A stretch of DNA of 64,000 nucleotides from Pseudomonas poae (GTDB lineage: Bacteria > Pseudomonadota > Gammaproteobacteria > Pseudomonadales > Pseudomonadaceae): assembly GCF_001439785.1 (NCBI RefSeq), contig NZ_JYLI01000021.1:1-64000 (forward strand), read 5' to 3'. The translations under genes and the position numbers were made by a program. Under the pieces are notes generated by a model, which saw only the letters and a list, made by a program, of their open reading frames with translations, was not told the DNA's origin and made no database searches. Below are positions 34,073-42,250 of the stretch, in pieces. Position 1 is the stretch's first letter. Each line of letters opens with the position of its first letter.

Positions 34073-36856
34073 TCAGTGCGCTTCGTCCCAGTTGTTGCCC
34101 ACGCCTACTTCCACCAGCAGTGGCACGTCCAGTTGCGCGGCGGCGCTCATGTGCTCACGAATCCTCTCGCTGACCTCGGCGACCAGATCCTCACGTACCT
34201 CCAGCACCAATTCATCGTGTACCTGCAGGATCACCTTGGCATCCAGGCCCGAGTCGGTCAGCCAGTTATCCACGCGCACCATGGCCTTCTTGATGATATC
34301 GGCGGCGGTGCCCTGCATCGGCGCGTTGATGGCCGTGCGCTCGGCGGCCGCACGTTCCTGGGGTTTGTTGGAATTGATATCCGGCACGTACAGGCGGCGG
34401 CCAAAGAAGGTTTCCACGTAACCCTGGTCGGCCGCCTGGGCGCGGGTGCGCTCCATGTACTCGCGCACCCCGGGATAGCGGGCGAAATACACATCGATAT
34501 AAGCCTTGGCGGTCTTGGTATCGACGCCAATGTCCTTGCCCAGCTTCTGCGCGCCCATGCCATAGATCAGGCCGAAGTTGATCGCCTTGGCACTGCGGCG
34601 CTGGTCGGAAGTGACCTCGTCCAACTCCACCTTGAACACCTCGGCCGCAGTGGCGGTGTGCACATCCAGATTGTGGCGGAAGGCATTCATCAAGCCTTCG
34701 TCCCTGGACAGGTGCGCCATGATGCGCAGCTCGATCTGCGAATAGTCCGCTGCCAGCAGCTTGTAGCCCTTGGGCGCAACAAACGCCTGGCGGATGCGTC
34801 GCCCTTCAGCGGTGCGCACCGGAATGTTCTGCAGGTTCGGGTCGCTGGAGGACAGACGCCCGGTCGCCGTCACCGCCTGGTGATAAGACGTGTGGATACG
34901 CCCGGTACGCGGGTTGATCTGTTCCGGCAGGCGGTCGGTGTAGGTGCTTTTGAGCTTGCTCATGCTGCGGTACTGCATCAGCACCTTGGGCAGCGGATAG
35001 TCATCTTCGGCCAGTTTGGCCAGCACTTCTTCCGCCGTCGAGGCCTGCCCTTTACCAGTCTTTTTCAACACCGGCATGCCGAGCTTGTCGTAGAGAATAG
35101 AGCCGAGCTGCTTGGGAGAGCCCAGGTTGAACGCCTCACCGGCGATCTCGAATGCCTGGCGCTCCAGCTCGACCATCTTGTTGCCCAACTCGATGCTCTG
35201 GATACCCAGCAGCGCCTTGTCCACCAGCGCACCCTGGCGCTCGATGCGCGCCAACACCGGCACCAACGGGATTTCGATATCCGTCAGCACACTGGCCAAG
35301 CTCGGGATCGCGGCCAATTGCGCGTGCAGCGCCTGGTGCAGCCGCAAGGTCACGTCGGCATCTTCGGCTGCATACGGGCCAGCCTGTTCCAGCGCGATCT
35401 GATCAAAAGTCAGCTGCTTGGCGCCCTTGCCAGCGATGTCCTGGAAACTGACAGTGTCGTAGTCCAGGTACTTCTTGGCCAGGCTGTCCATGTCGTGCCG
35501 AGTGGCGGTGGCGTTGAGCACATAGGATTCAAGCATGGTGTCGAAGGCGATACCGCGCACGGTGATGCCTTGCTCAGGGTCGCCGCCGATGGCGCAGTTG
35601 GCCAGGATGTTCATGTCGAACTTGCCGTGCTGGCCGACCTTGAGCTTGGCGGGGTCTTCCAGCAGAGGTTTCAAGGCCAGCAGCACGGTGTCACGGTCCA
35701 GTTGGTCCGGCACGCCGATGTAGGAGTGAGTCAACGGGATGTAGGCTGCTTCATGGGGCTGCACGGCAAAGGAAACCCCGACCAATTGCGCTTTTTGCGC
35801 GTCGATGCCGGTGGTTTCGGTGTCGAACGCGAACAACGGCGCGTCCTGAAGCTTTTTCAGCCATCGTTCGAAGGTCGGCTGATCGAGGATGGTGGTGTAG
35901 GTCGTTTCCACGGGGGCTGTCAGTGCAGTTTCGACGACCTCGGCCACCACCGGCGCGGCGCTCAGTTCGACGCGCTTGGCATCGCGCTGAATCTCGTCGT
36001 ACCAGCTCTTGAATTCGAGCAGGGTATACAGCTCAAGCAGCTTTTCGCGGTCCGGCTCGATCAGATGCAGGTCGTCCAGGCCGATATCCAGCGGCACGTC
36101 GATTTTGATGGTGGCCAACCGGTAAGACAGGAACGCCATCTCGCGGTGCTCTTCCAGCTTGGCGCGCAGGGTCTTGGCGCCGCGAATCGGCAGGCTCGGC
36201 ACAATGTCCAACTGCTCATAGAGCTCTTTGAGGCCACCATTGACGCCCACCAGCAAGCCGGACGCGGTCTTCGGACCAATGCCCGGTACGCCCGGAATGT
36301 TGTCGGACGAATCGCCCATCAACGCCAGATAGTCGATGATCTGCTCCGGAGCGACACCAAATTTCTCCTTCACGCCCTCTACGTCCATCGCGCTACCGGT
36401 CATGGTGTTGACCAGGGTAATGTGCCCGTCCACCAGCTGCGCCATGTCCTTGTCACCGGTGGAAATCACCACTGGCCGGCTGGCGGCTGCGCTGCTGCGG
36501 GCCAGAGTGCCGATCACGTCATCGGCTTCGACGCCTTCGACGCACAGCAGCGGAAAGCCCAGGGCGATCACGCTCTGGTGCAGCGGCTCGATCTGCAAGC
36601 GCATGTCGTCGGGCATGCTCGGGCGGTTGGCCTTGTAATCGGCGTACATATCATCGCGAAAGGTCCCACCCTTGGCGTCGAACACCACCGCGAACGGGCT
36701 GTCCGGATACTGCCGGCGCAGGCTCTTGAGCATGTTCAGCACGCCCTTGACCGCGCCGGTCGGCAGGCCCTTGGAAGTGGTCAGCGGTGGCAGTGCATGG
36801 AAGGCGCGGTACAGATAAGAAGAACCGTCCACCAGGACGAGGGGCGCTTGGCTCAT
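34073..36856 (-). CDS. polA: DNA polymerase I
   Basis: A 927-residue three-domain enzyme. 5'-nuclease domain at 1-290 (begins MSQAPLVLVDGSSYLYRAFHALP). 3'-5' exonuclease with intact catalytic Asp345 and Glu347 (FAFDTETTG), so proofreading is predicted. Polymerase domain at ~520-927 with DYSQIELRIMAHLS and the terminal VHDELVLEV. It fills gaps and removes RNA primers in repair and Okazaki processing. The ATG at 36856 was chosen over 36868 by family alignment. Divergent from the DUF2782 gene. Confidence 0.97.
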   Translation of the reverse strand: MSQAPLVLVDGSSYLYRAFHALPPLTTSKGLPTGAVKGVLNMLKSLRRQYPDSPFAVVFDAKGGTFRDDMYADYKANRPSMPDDMRLQIEPLHQSVIALGFPLLCVEGVEADDVIGTLARSSAAASRPVVISTGDKDMAQLVDGHITLVNTMTGSAMDVEGVKEKFGVAPEQIIDYLALMGDSSDNIPGVPGIGPKTASGLLVGVNGGLKELYEQLDIVPSLPIRGAKTLRAKLEEHREMAFLSYRLATIKIDVPLDIGLDDLHLIEPDREKLLELYTLLEFKSWYDEIQRDAKRVELSAAPVVAEVVETALTAPVETTYTTILDQPTFERWLKKLQDAPLFAFDTETTGIDAQKAQLVGVSFAVQPHEAAYIPLTHSYIGVPDQLDRDTVLLALKPLLEDPAKLKVGQHGKFDMNILANCAIGGDPEQGITVRGIAFDTMLESYVLNATATRHDMDSLAKKYLDYDTVSFQDIAGKGAKQLTFDQIALEQAGPYAAEDADVTLRLHQALHAQLAAIPSLASVLTDIEIPLVPVLARIERQGALVDKALLGIQSIELGNKMVELERQAFEIAGEAFNLGSPKQLGSILYDKLGMPVLKKTGKGQASTAEEVLAKLAEDDYPLPKVLMQYRSMSKLKSTYTDRLPEQINPRTGRIHTSYHQAVTATGRLSSSDPNLQNIPVRTAEGRRIRQAFVAPKGYKLLAADYSQIELRIMAHLSRDEGLMNAFRHNLDVHTATAAEVFKVELDEVTSDQRRSAKAINFGLIYGMGAQKLGKDIGVDTKTAKAYIDVYFARYPGVREYMERTRAQAADQGYVETFFGRRLYVPDINSNKPQERAAAERTAINAPMQGTAADIIKKAMVRVDNWLTDSGLDAKVILQVHDELVLEVREDLVAEVSERIREHMSAAAQLDVPLLVEVGVGNNWDEAH

Positions 36857-36930
36857 GAGCAGGATCAACCTTTTCGGCGGGTCAGGCGCTAGAATAGCCG
36901 GACCAATGAAAACAAAGGGACAAGGTTATC

Positions 36931-37221
36931 ATGCGTACATTCAATCGCCTGCTGTTGACTGGCTTGATTGCACTCGCTCCGATGGCTGCCATGGCAGCAG
37001 ACGATGCGCCGTCGGCCGACCCGGAAGTGACCATTCGCACGGAAGGCGACAAGACCATCCAGGAGTACCGCCAGAATGGCTTCCTGTACGCGATCAAGGT
37101 CACCCCCAAAGGTGCGCCGCCGTATTTCCTGGTGCGCGCGGACGGAACCGACGCGAACTTCATCCGTTCTGACCAGCCGGATATGCTGATTCCGTCATGG
37201 AAGATCTTCGAATGGAAATGA
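36931..37221 (+). CDS. DUF2782 exported protein
   Basis: A 96-residue periplasmic protein with a signal peptide (about residues 1-22, AMA-AD). The mature part (PEVTIRTEGDKTIQEYRQNGFLYAIKVTPKGAPPYFLVRADG) is the DUF2782 family, always next to polA and thrB in pseudomonads. Function unknown. 55 bp upstream of thrB, probably co-transcribed. Confidence 0.88.
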   Translation: MRTFNRLLLTGLIALAPMAAMAADDAPSADPEVTIRTEGDKTIQEYRQNGFLYAIKVTPKGAPPYFLVRADGTDANFIRSDQPDMLIPSWKIFEWK

Positions 37222-37276
37222 TTTCCCCACTTTAATCGACGCTGCAATCCGCAGCGTCCGTAACGGCAGTTTACCC

Positions 37277-38230
37277 ATGTCTGTGTTCACCCCCCTGGCT
37301 CGGCCCGAGCTGGAAACCTTTCTCGCGCCCTACGGGCTCGGCCGCCTGCTTGACTTCCAGGGGATTGCCGCTGGTAGCGAAAACACCAATTTCTTCATCA
37401 GCCTGGAACAGGGCGAGTTCGTCCTGACCCTGGTTGAGCGCGGCCCGGTGGCAGAAATGCCGTTTTTCATCGAGCTGCTCGACGTACTGCACGACGCCGA
37501 CCTGCCAGTGCCCTACGCGCTACGCACCACCGACGGCGCCGCCTTGCGCGAGTTGGCCGGCAAACCGGCGCTGCTGCAACCGCGCCTGGCCGGCAAGCAC
37601 ATCACGCACGCCAACGCGCAGCATTGCGCCCAGGTCGGCGAACTGCTCGGCCACCTGCATCTGGCCACTCATGGCGATAAAGTGCTGGAACGCAAGACCG
37701 ATCGCGGGCTGGACTGGATGCTCAGTGAAGGGACGCAGCTGGTTTCGCACTTGAACGCCGCGCAGCAACGCCTGCTGCAGGACGCGCTGGCCGAGATCCA
37801 GGTGCACAAGGCCGACATCCTGGCCCTGCCGCGCGCCAACCTGCATGGTGACCTGTTCCGCGACAACGCGATGTTCGAAGGCACGCACCTGACCGGCTTG
37901 ATCGACTTCTACAACGCCTGCTCCGGGCCGATGCTGTATGACGTCGCGATTGCGCTGAATGATTGGTGCTCGAACGCGGATGGCGCAATCGATGGGCCGC
38001 GTGCCCGTGCCTTGCTGGGCGCCTACGCGGGACTGCGACCGTTCACTGCGAAGGAAGCCGAATTATGGCCGACGATGCTGCGGGTGGCGTGCGTACGGTT
38101 CTGGCTGTCGCGCCTGATCGCCGCTGAGTCGTTTGCCGGGCAGGATGTGCTGATTCACGATCCAGCGGAATTCGAACACCGCTTGGCGCAACGCCAGCAG
38201 GTCACTGCGCACCTGCCGTTCGCGCTTTAG
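37277..38230 (+). CDS. thrB: homoserine kinase, ThrB2/APH-like type
   Basis: A 317-residue aminoglycoside-phosphotransferase-fold homoserine kinase. Nucleotide loop region GSENTNFFISLEQGEFVLTL, catalytic loop LHGDLFRDN, and metal-binding LIDFYNA. It phosphorylates homoserine in threonine synthesis. Pseudomonads use this APH-type enzyme rather than the GHMP-type ThrB of E. coli. Confidence 0.92.
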   Translation: MSVFTPLARPELETFLAPYGLGRLLDFQGIAAGSENTNFFISLEQGEFVLTLVERGPVAEMPFFIELLDVLHDADLPVPYALRTTDGAALRELAGKPALLQPRLAGKHITHANAQHCAQVGELLGHLHLATHGDKVLERKTDRGLDWMLSEGTQLVSHLNAAQQRLLQDALAEIQVHKADILALPRANLHGDLFRDNAMFEGTHLTGLIDFYNACSGPMLYDVAIALNDWCSNADGAIDGPRARALLGAYAGLRPFTAKEAELWPTMLRVACVRFWLSRLIAAESFAGQDVLIHDPAEFEHRLAQRQQVTAHLPFAL

Positions 38231-38250
38231 AGACCCACTCGGTCAGAAAA

Positions 38251-38338
38251 TGTAGGAGCGGGCTTGCTCGCGAATGTGGTGTATCAGTCAAGGATGTACC
38301 TACTGACGCACTGCATTCGCGAGCAAGCCCGCTCCCAC
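38251..38338. repeat. REPIN (GGAGCGGGCTTGCTCGCGAATG arms)
   Basis: Two REPs in inverted orientation: arms at 38255-38276 and 38314-38335 match over 22 bases, with a 37-base spacer. It fills the convergent gap between thrB and znuA and may stabilise or end both mRNAs. Confidence 0.9.
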
Positions 38339-38357
38339 TTGGGTTGAGCGCCGATTT

Positions 38358-39278
38358 TTAGAGCGAATCCAGGCAGCCCGCCAGGTCGTTACCCAGCTTG
38401 TCCAGCACCTGCTCATAACCCTGGGCTGTGGCCGGGGTGTAACCGCCCAACGCATCCAGTTCAGCCAGTTTCACCGGCAAACCCGCGACCAGCGTCTCGG
38501 CCAAACGCGGGCGCAGCGGCGGCTCGCTGAATACACAGGTCTTGCCCACTTCCTGCAGACGCGTGCGCATCGCCGCCACATGCTGGGCGCCCGGCTGCAC
38601 TTCGGCGGCAACGCTGAACACGCCGGCATGCTTGAGTCCGTAGGCCTCTTCGAAGTAATCGAAGGCTTCGTGGAACACGAAGTAAGGCTTGCCCGCGATC
38701 CCCGCCAGGCGCTTCTTCAGACGCGCATCCAATGCGTCCAGACGCTCGTCGAAAGCCTTCACGTTGCTCTCATAACGAGCGGCATTCTGCGGGTCGGCGG
38801 CACTCAGGTCCGCCGCCATGCGCGCAGCGATCACCCGCGCATTGACCGTGGACAGCCACAAGTGCGCATCCAGGCTGCCCGGACGGTGATCGTGATCATG
38901 CTCGTCGGCATCATCGGCGTGAGAGTGGCTATCTTCGGCGAAGCGACGCAGCTTCATGCCTGGCAGGTCCTGCACCGCCACTGTTGGCGCGCTGCGGCCC
39001 TTGAGTACGCGCGGCAGGAAGCTTTCCATGTCCGGGCCAATCCAGTACAGCAGGTCCACCGACTGCACGCGCCGTACGTCGGATGGTCGCAGCGCGAAGT
39101 TATGCGGCGATGCGCCCGGCGGCAATAACACCTCGGGAACCGCCACGCCGTCCTGCACAGCAGCGGCAATGAGCTGCAACGGCTTGATGCTGGTCAGCAC
39201 CTTGACCTCGGCCTGAGCGGCCCCCGCAACGAAAAAACTGGCGACAAATATGACAAAAACTGGAAAAAGTCGGGACAC
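38358..39278 (-). CDS. znuA: zinc ABC transporter substrate-binding protein ZnuA
   Basis: A 306-residue periplasmic protein: signal peptide to about residue 25 (AQA-EV), cluster A-I fold, and a His/Asp-rich loop (SHSHADDADEHDHDH) at about residues 120-135 typical of ZnuA. It binds Zn2+ and delivers it to ZnuBC. The start is a GTG at 39278 (VSRLFPVF); another GTG at 39287 is in frame, neither with a strong ribosome site. Divergent from zur, with a Zur box between. Confidence 0.9.
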   Translation of the reverse strand: MSRLFPVFVIFVASFFVAGAAQAEVKVLTSIKPLQLIAAAVQDGVAVPEVLLPPGASPHNFALRPSDVRRVQSVDLLYWIGPDMESFLPRVLKGRSAPTVAVQDLPGMKLRRFAEDSHSHADDADEHDHDHRPGSLDAHLWLSTVNARVIAARMAADLSAADPQNAARYESNVKAFDERLDALDARLKKRLAGIAGKPYFVFHEAFDYFEEAYGLKHAGVFSVAAEVQPGAQHVAAMRTRLQEVGKTCVFSEPPLRPRLAETLVAGLPVKLAELDALGGYTPATAQGYEQVLDKLGNDLAGCLDSL

Positions 39279-39305
39279 GATGACCACTCAATGGCGTAGG
39301 AACGG

Positions 39306-39318
39306 GTAACATAATAAC
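39306..39318. promoter_or_regulatory. Zur box between znuA and zur
   Basis: GTAACATAATAAC fits the gamma-proteobacterial Zur operator (dyad around a GTTAT-ATAAC type core). It lies in the 67-bp divergent spacer, so Zur with zinc can repress both znuA and zur-znuCB. Confidence 0.7.
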
Positions 39319-39345
39319 GTCTCTATCAAATGTCTGTCGCCGCTC

Positions 39346-39828
39346 ATGCCTAAAACACCGCTTGCCAGCCGTCCCCATGACCATTCTCACTGCGTGCACA
39401 CCGCGCTGGCGGAAGCCGACACCCTGTGTGCACAAAAAGGTCTGCGCCTGACCGCCCTGCGTCGGCGCGTGCTGGAGCTGGTGTGGCAGAGCCACAAGCC
39501 GCTGGGCGCCTACGATATCCTCGGCGTGCTCAGCGAACAGGACGGCCGCCGCGCTGCGCCGCCTACCGTGTATCGCGCGCTGGATTTCCTGCTGGAAAAC
39601 GGCCTGGTACACCGCATCGCCTCGCTCAACGCCTTCGTCGGCTGTAACCACCCCGAACACGCACACCAGGGCCAGTTCCTGATCTGCCGCGAATGCCACG
39701 CCGCCATCGAGCTTGAACAAAAAAGCATCAGCGACGCGATCATCAAGAGTTCTGCCGAGGTGGGCTTTCAGGTCGAAGGGCAAACGGTCGAAGTGGTCGG
39801 CCTGTGCTCGGGCTGCCAGGGGGCTTGA
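39346..39828 (+). CDS. zur: zinc uptake regulator Zur (Fur family)
   Basis: A 160-residue Fur-family repressor: winged helix at ~20-90 (LTALRRRVLELVWQSHKPLGAYDILGVL), dimerisation half with CRECH and a terminal CSGC structural-zinc pair. Its TGA shares a base with the znuC ATG (TGATG), so it is translated with the transporter it controls. Confidence 0.93.
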   Translation: MPKTPLASRPHDHSHCVHTALAEADTLCAQKGLRLTALRRRVLELVWQSHKPLGAYDILGVLSEQDGRRAAPPTVYRALDFLLENGLVHRIASLNAFVGCNHPEHAHQGQFLICRECHAAIELEQKSISDAIIKSSAEVGFQVEGQTVEVVGLCSGCQGA

Positions 39829-40613
39829 TGAGCAACGCGTTAATCCGCCTGGAGCAGGTCGGGGTCACGTTCGCCGGGCAAACCGTGCTGGATAACATCG
39901 CGCTGAGTGTCCAGCCACGGCAGATCGTCACCCTGATCGGCCCCAACGGCGCCGGCAAGACCACCCTGGTGCGCGCCGTGCTCGGCCTGCTCAAGCCCGA
40001 CACCGGCAGCGTGTGGCGCAAGCCCAAACTGCGGGTGGGCTACATGCCGCAAAAACTGCACGTCGATCCGACTTTGCCGTTATCCGTGCTGCGCTTCTTG
40101 CGCCTGGTGCCCGGCGTTGATCGCGCCCGCGCCCAGGCCGCGCTCAAGGAAGTCGGCGCCGAGCAGGTGATCGACAGCCCGGTGCAAAGCATCTCCGGCG
40201 GCGAAATGCAGCGCGTGCTGCTGGCCCGCGCTTTGCTACGCGAGCCCGAGCTGCTGGTGCTCGATGAACCGGTGCAAGGCGTCGACGTGGCCGGCCAGGC
40301 CGAGCTGTACAGCCTGATCACCCGCCTGCGCGACCGCCATGGCTGCGGCGTCCTGATGGTGTCCCACGACCTGCACCTGGTGATGAGCACCACCGACCAG
40401 GTGGTGTGTCTCAATCGCCACGTTTGCTGCTCCGGCCACCCGGAACAGGTGAGCGGCGACCCGGCCTTCGTCGAGCTGTTCGGCAAGAACGCGCAGAGCC
40501 TGGCGATCTATCACCACCATCACGACCACGCCCACGACCTGCATGGCGCCGTGGTCGATGATCCTTCTGCACCCCACGTGCACGTTCACGGAGATAGCTG
40601 CAAGCATGGCTGA
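39828..40613 (+). CDS. znuC: zinc ABC transporter ATPase ZnuC
   Basis: A 261-residue ABC ATPase: Walker A GPNGAGKTT, signature SISGGEMQR, Walker B LLVLDEP, H-loop SHDL. A His-rich tail (HHHHDHAHD) is typical of ZnuC. Overlaps zur by one base and znuB by eight. Confidence 0.95.
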   Translation: MSNALIRLEQVGVTFAGQTVLDNIALSVQPRQIVTLIGPNGAGKTTLVRAVLGLLKPDTGSVWRKPKLRVGYMPQKLHVDPTLPLSVLRFLRLVPGVDRARAQAALKEVGAEQVIDSPVQSISGGEMQRVLLARALLREPELLVLDEPVQGVDVAGQAELYSLITRLRDRHGCGVLMVSHDLHLVMSTTDQVVCLNRHVCCSGHPEQVSGDPAFVELFGKNAQSLAIYHHHHDHAHDLHGAVVDDPSAPHVHVHGDSCKHG

Positions 40614-41394
40614 TTTTCTGCTCTACGCCCTGCTGGCAGGCTTGGCTCTGGCGTTGGTGGCGGGCCCGCTGGGCTCGTTCGTGGTGTGGCGACGCATGGC
40701 GTATTTTGGCGACACCTTGTCCCACGCCGCGCTGCTGGGCGTGGCCATGGGCTTTTTGCTGGACGTGAGCCCGACCATTGCCGTCACCGTGGGCTGCCTG
40801 CTGCTGGCGGTGCTGCTGGTGACCCTGCAACAGCGCCAGCCACTGGCCTCCGACACCCTGCTGGGCATCCTGGCACCGAGCACTTTATCGCTGGGCCTGG
40901 TGGTGCTGAGCTTCATGCATGAAGTGCGCATCGACCTGATGGCCTACCTGTTCGGTGATCTGCTGGCGATCAGCCCGACCGACCTTGCGTGGATCCTCGG
41001 CGGCAGCGCTGCCGTGCTGGTGCTGCTGGTGACGCTGTGGCGCCCGCTGCTGGCGATCACCGTGCATGAAGAACTGGCCACGGTCGAAGGCTTGCCGGTA
41101 CCGGCCCTGCGCATGGCTCTGATGTTATTGATCGCGGTGGTGATTGCTGTCGCGATGAAGATTGTCGGCGTATTGTTGATCACGTCGCTGCTGATCATTC
41201 CCGCCGCCGCCGCCCAGCGCCATGCCCGCTCACCGGAGCAGATGGCAATCGGCGCCAGCCTGTTGGGAATGCTCGCCGTCTGTGGGGGCCTGGCGTTGTC
41301 CTGGTTCAAGGACACGCCGGCCGGGCCATCGATTGTGGTCGCGGCCGCTGCCCTGTTTCTGCTGAGTTTTGTCCTGCCCCGTCGAGGGGTGTAG
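40606..41394 (+). CDS. znuB: zinc ABC transporter permease ZnuB
   Basis: A 262-residue ABC-3 permease with about seven to eight hydrophobic helices (MADFLLYALLAGLALALVAGPLG; TLLGILAPSTLSLGLVVLS). ATG 40606 lies inside the end of znuC (8-base overlap). Last gene of zur-znuC-znuB. Confidence 0.94.
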   Translation: MADFLLYALLAGLALALVAGPLGSFVVWRRMAYFGDTLSHAALLGVAMGFLLDVSPTIAVTVGCLLLAVLLVTLQQRQPLASDTLLGILAPSTLSLGLVVLSFMHEVRIDLMAYLFGDLLAISPTDLAWILGGSAAVLVLLVTLWRPLLAITVHEELATVEGLPVPALRMALMLLIAVVIAVAMKIVGVLLITSLLIIPAAAAQRHARSPEQMAIGASLLGMLAVCGGLALSWFKDTPAGPSIVVAAAALFLLSFVLPRRGV

Positions 41395-41431
41395 ACTTGC
41401 TCGCTTTTTGCGCAATTAGAGAGTCGCAGGA

Positions 41432-42151
41432 ATGAAGCCGTTCACCTCCCGTTATCTGCTCCTTGCCGCATTTTCCCTGCTGCTGGGCGCCTGTCAAAGC
41501 ACACCGCCCGCCGCCCTCGCGACGCCGGACGCTCGCGCGGCGGCCATCGCGCAGCTGGAGCAAAACCTGGCCAGCAGCGAGCTGGCCACCGCCGAGGATC
41601 AACTGGCGGCCTTGCAGGCACAAACGCCCAACGACCCGGCGCTGGAAACTTACCAACGCCAGTTGGCCGAAGCCTACTTGCAGCGCAGCCAGATCGTCCT
41701 GCAAAAAGGCGACGTCAACGCCGCTGCCACCGCCCTGAGCCGTGCCCGCGCGCTGATGCCCAAGGCACCGGCCCTCACCGGCGGCGTCAACAGTGCCATC
41801 AGCCATGCGCGCAAAGCCGAGCTGGACAAAGCCGAGGCGGCCTTGAAAGCCGCCGAAGCCAAGCCGCCTGCCAAGGTCATCGACCCGGCCGCGCCCAGCA
41901 CCACCGTGGCGTTGAACCTCACCGATATCCAAGCGCTGCGCCATCAACTGGATGCGATTGCCACCGATGTGGTGAATTACCAGTGCGACGTGAGCATCCA
42001 GGCGCCGCGCACCGAAGATTACCCGTGGCTGGCCACGTTGCTGACCAAACGGGTTAAACGGATTGATTCGGGGTATGAGCTGAAGATCCACCGGCAGATC
42101 CTGAAACACATTCCGGCGCAGGTAGTGCTGATTCCGCGCAAGGCGGACTAA
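41432..42151 (+). CDS. helical lipoprotein, unknown
   Basis: A 239-residue lipoprotein (lipobox LLLGAC at ~18-23). The mature part is Ala/Leu-rich and helical, with TPR-like spacing (LASSELATAEDQLAALQAQTPNDPALETYQRQLAEAYLQRS), then a C-terminal beta-type domain (SIQAPRTEDYPWLATLLTK, YELKIHRQILKHIPAQVVLIPRKAD). It sits at the P. aeruginosa PA5502 position beside the zinc genes; that may be chance. Possibly an outer-membrane scaffold. A REPIN begins 4 bp after the stop. Confidence 0.7.
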   Translation: MKPFTSRYLLLAAFSLLLGACQSTPPAALATPDARAAAIAQLEQNLASSELATAEDQLAALQAQTPNDPALETYQRQLAEAYLQRSQIVLQKGDVNAAATALSRARALMPKAPALTGGVNSAISHARKAELDKAEAALKAAEAKPPAKVIDPAAPSTTVALNLTDIQALRHQLDAIATDVVNYQCDVSIQAPRTEDYPWLATLLTKRVKRIDSGYELKIHRQILKHIPAQVVLIPRKAD

Positions 42152-42154
42152 AGC

Positions 42155-42225
42155 ATCGCAGGCAAGCCAGCTCCCACACTTGAATGTATTCACGCTTCAA
42201 ATGTGGGAGCTGGCTTGCCTGCGAT
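42155..42225. repeat. REPIN (perfect 24-bp arms)
   Basis: Arms 42155-42178 and 42202-42225 are exact reverse complements over 24 bases (centre TGGGAGCTGGCTTGCCTGCG). Between converging lipoprotein and katE genes. Confidence 0.92.
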
Positions 42226-42250
42226 AGCGGTCTGACAAACAGCGAAGGAC

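Noticed and set aside
34037..36892. Long + strand open frame (951 codons) opposite polA
   Set aside because: It mirrors polA codon for codon in a GC-rich genome; composition (His/Gln/Val/Gly-rich) fits no protein family, and polA is unambiguous on the other strand.
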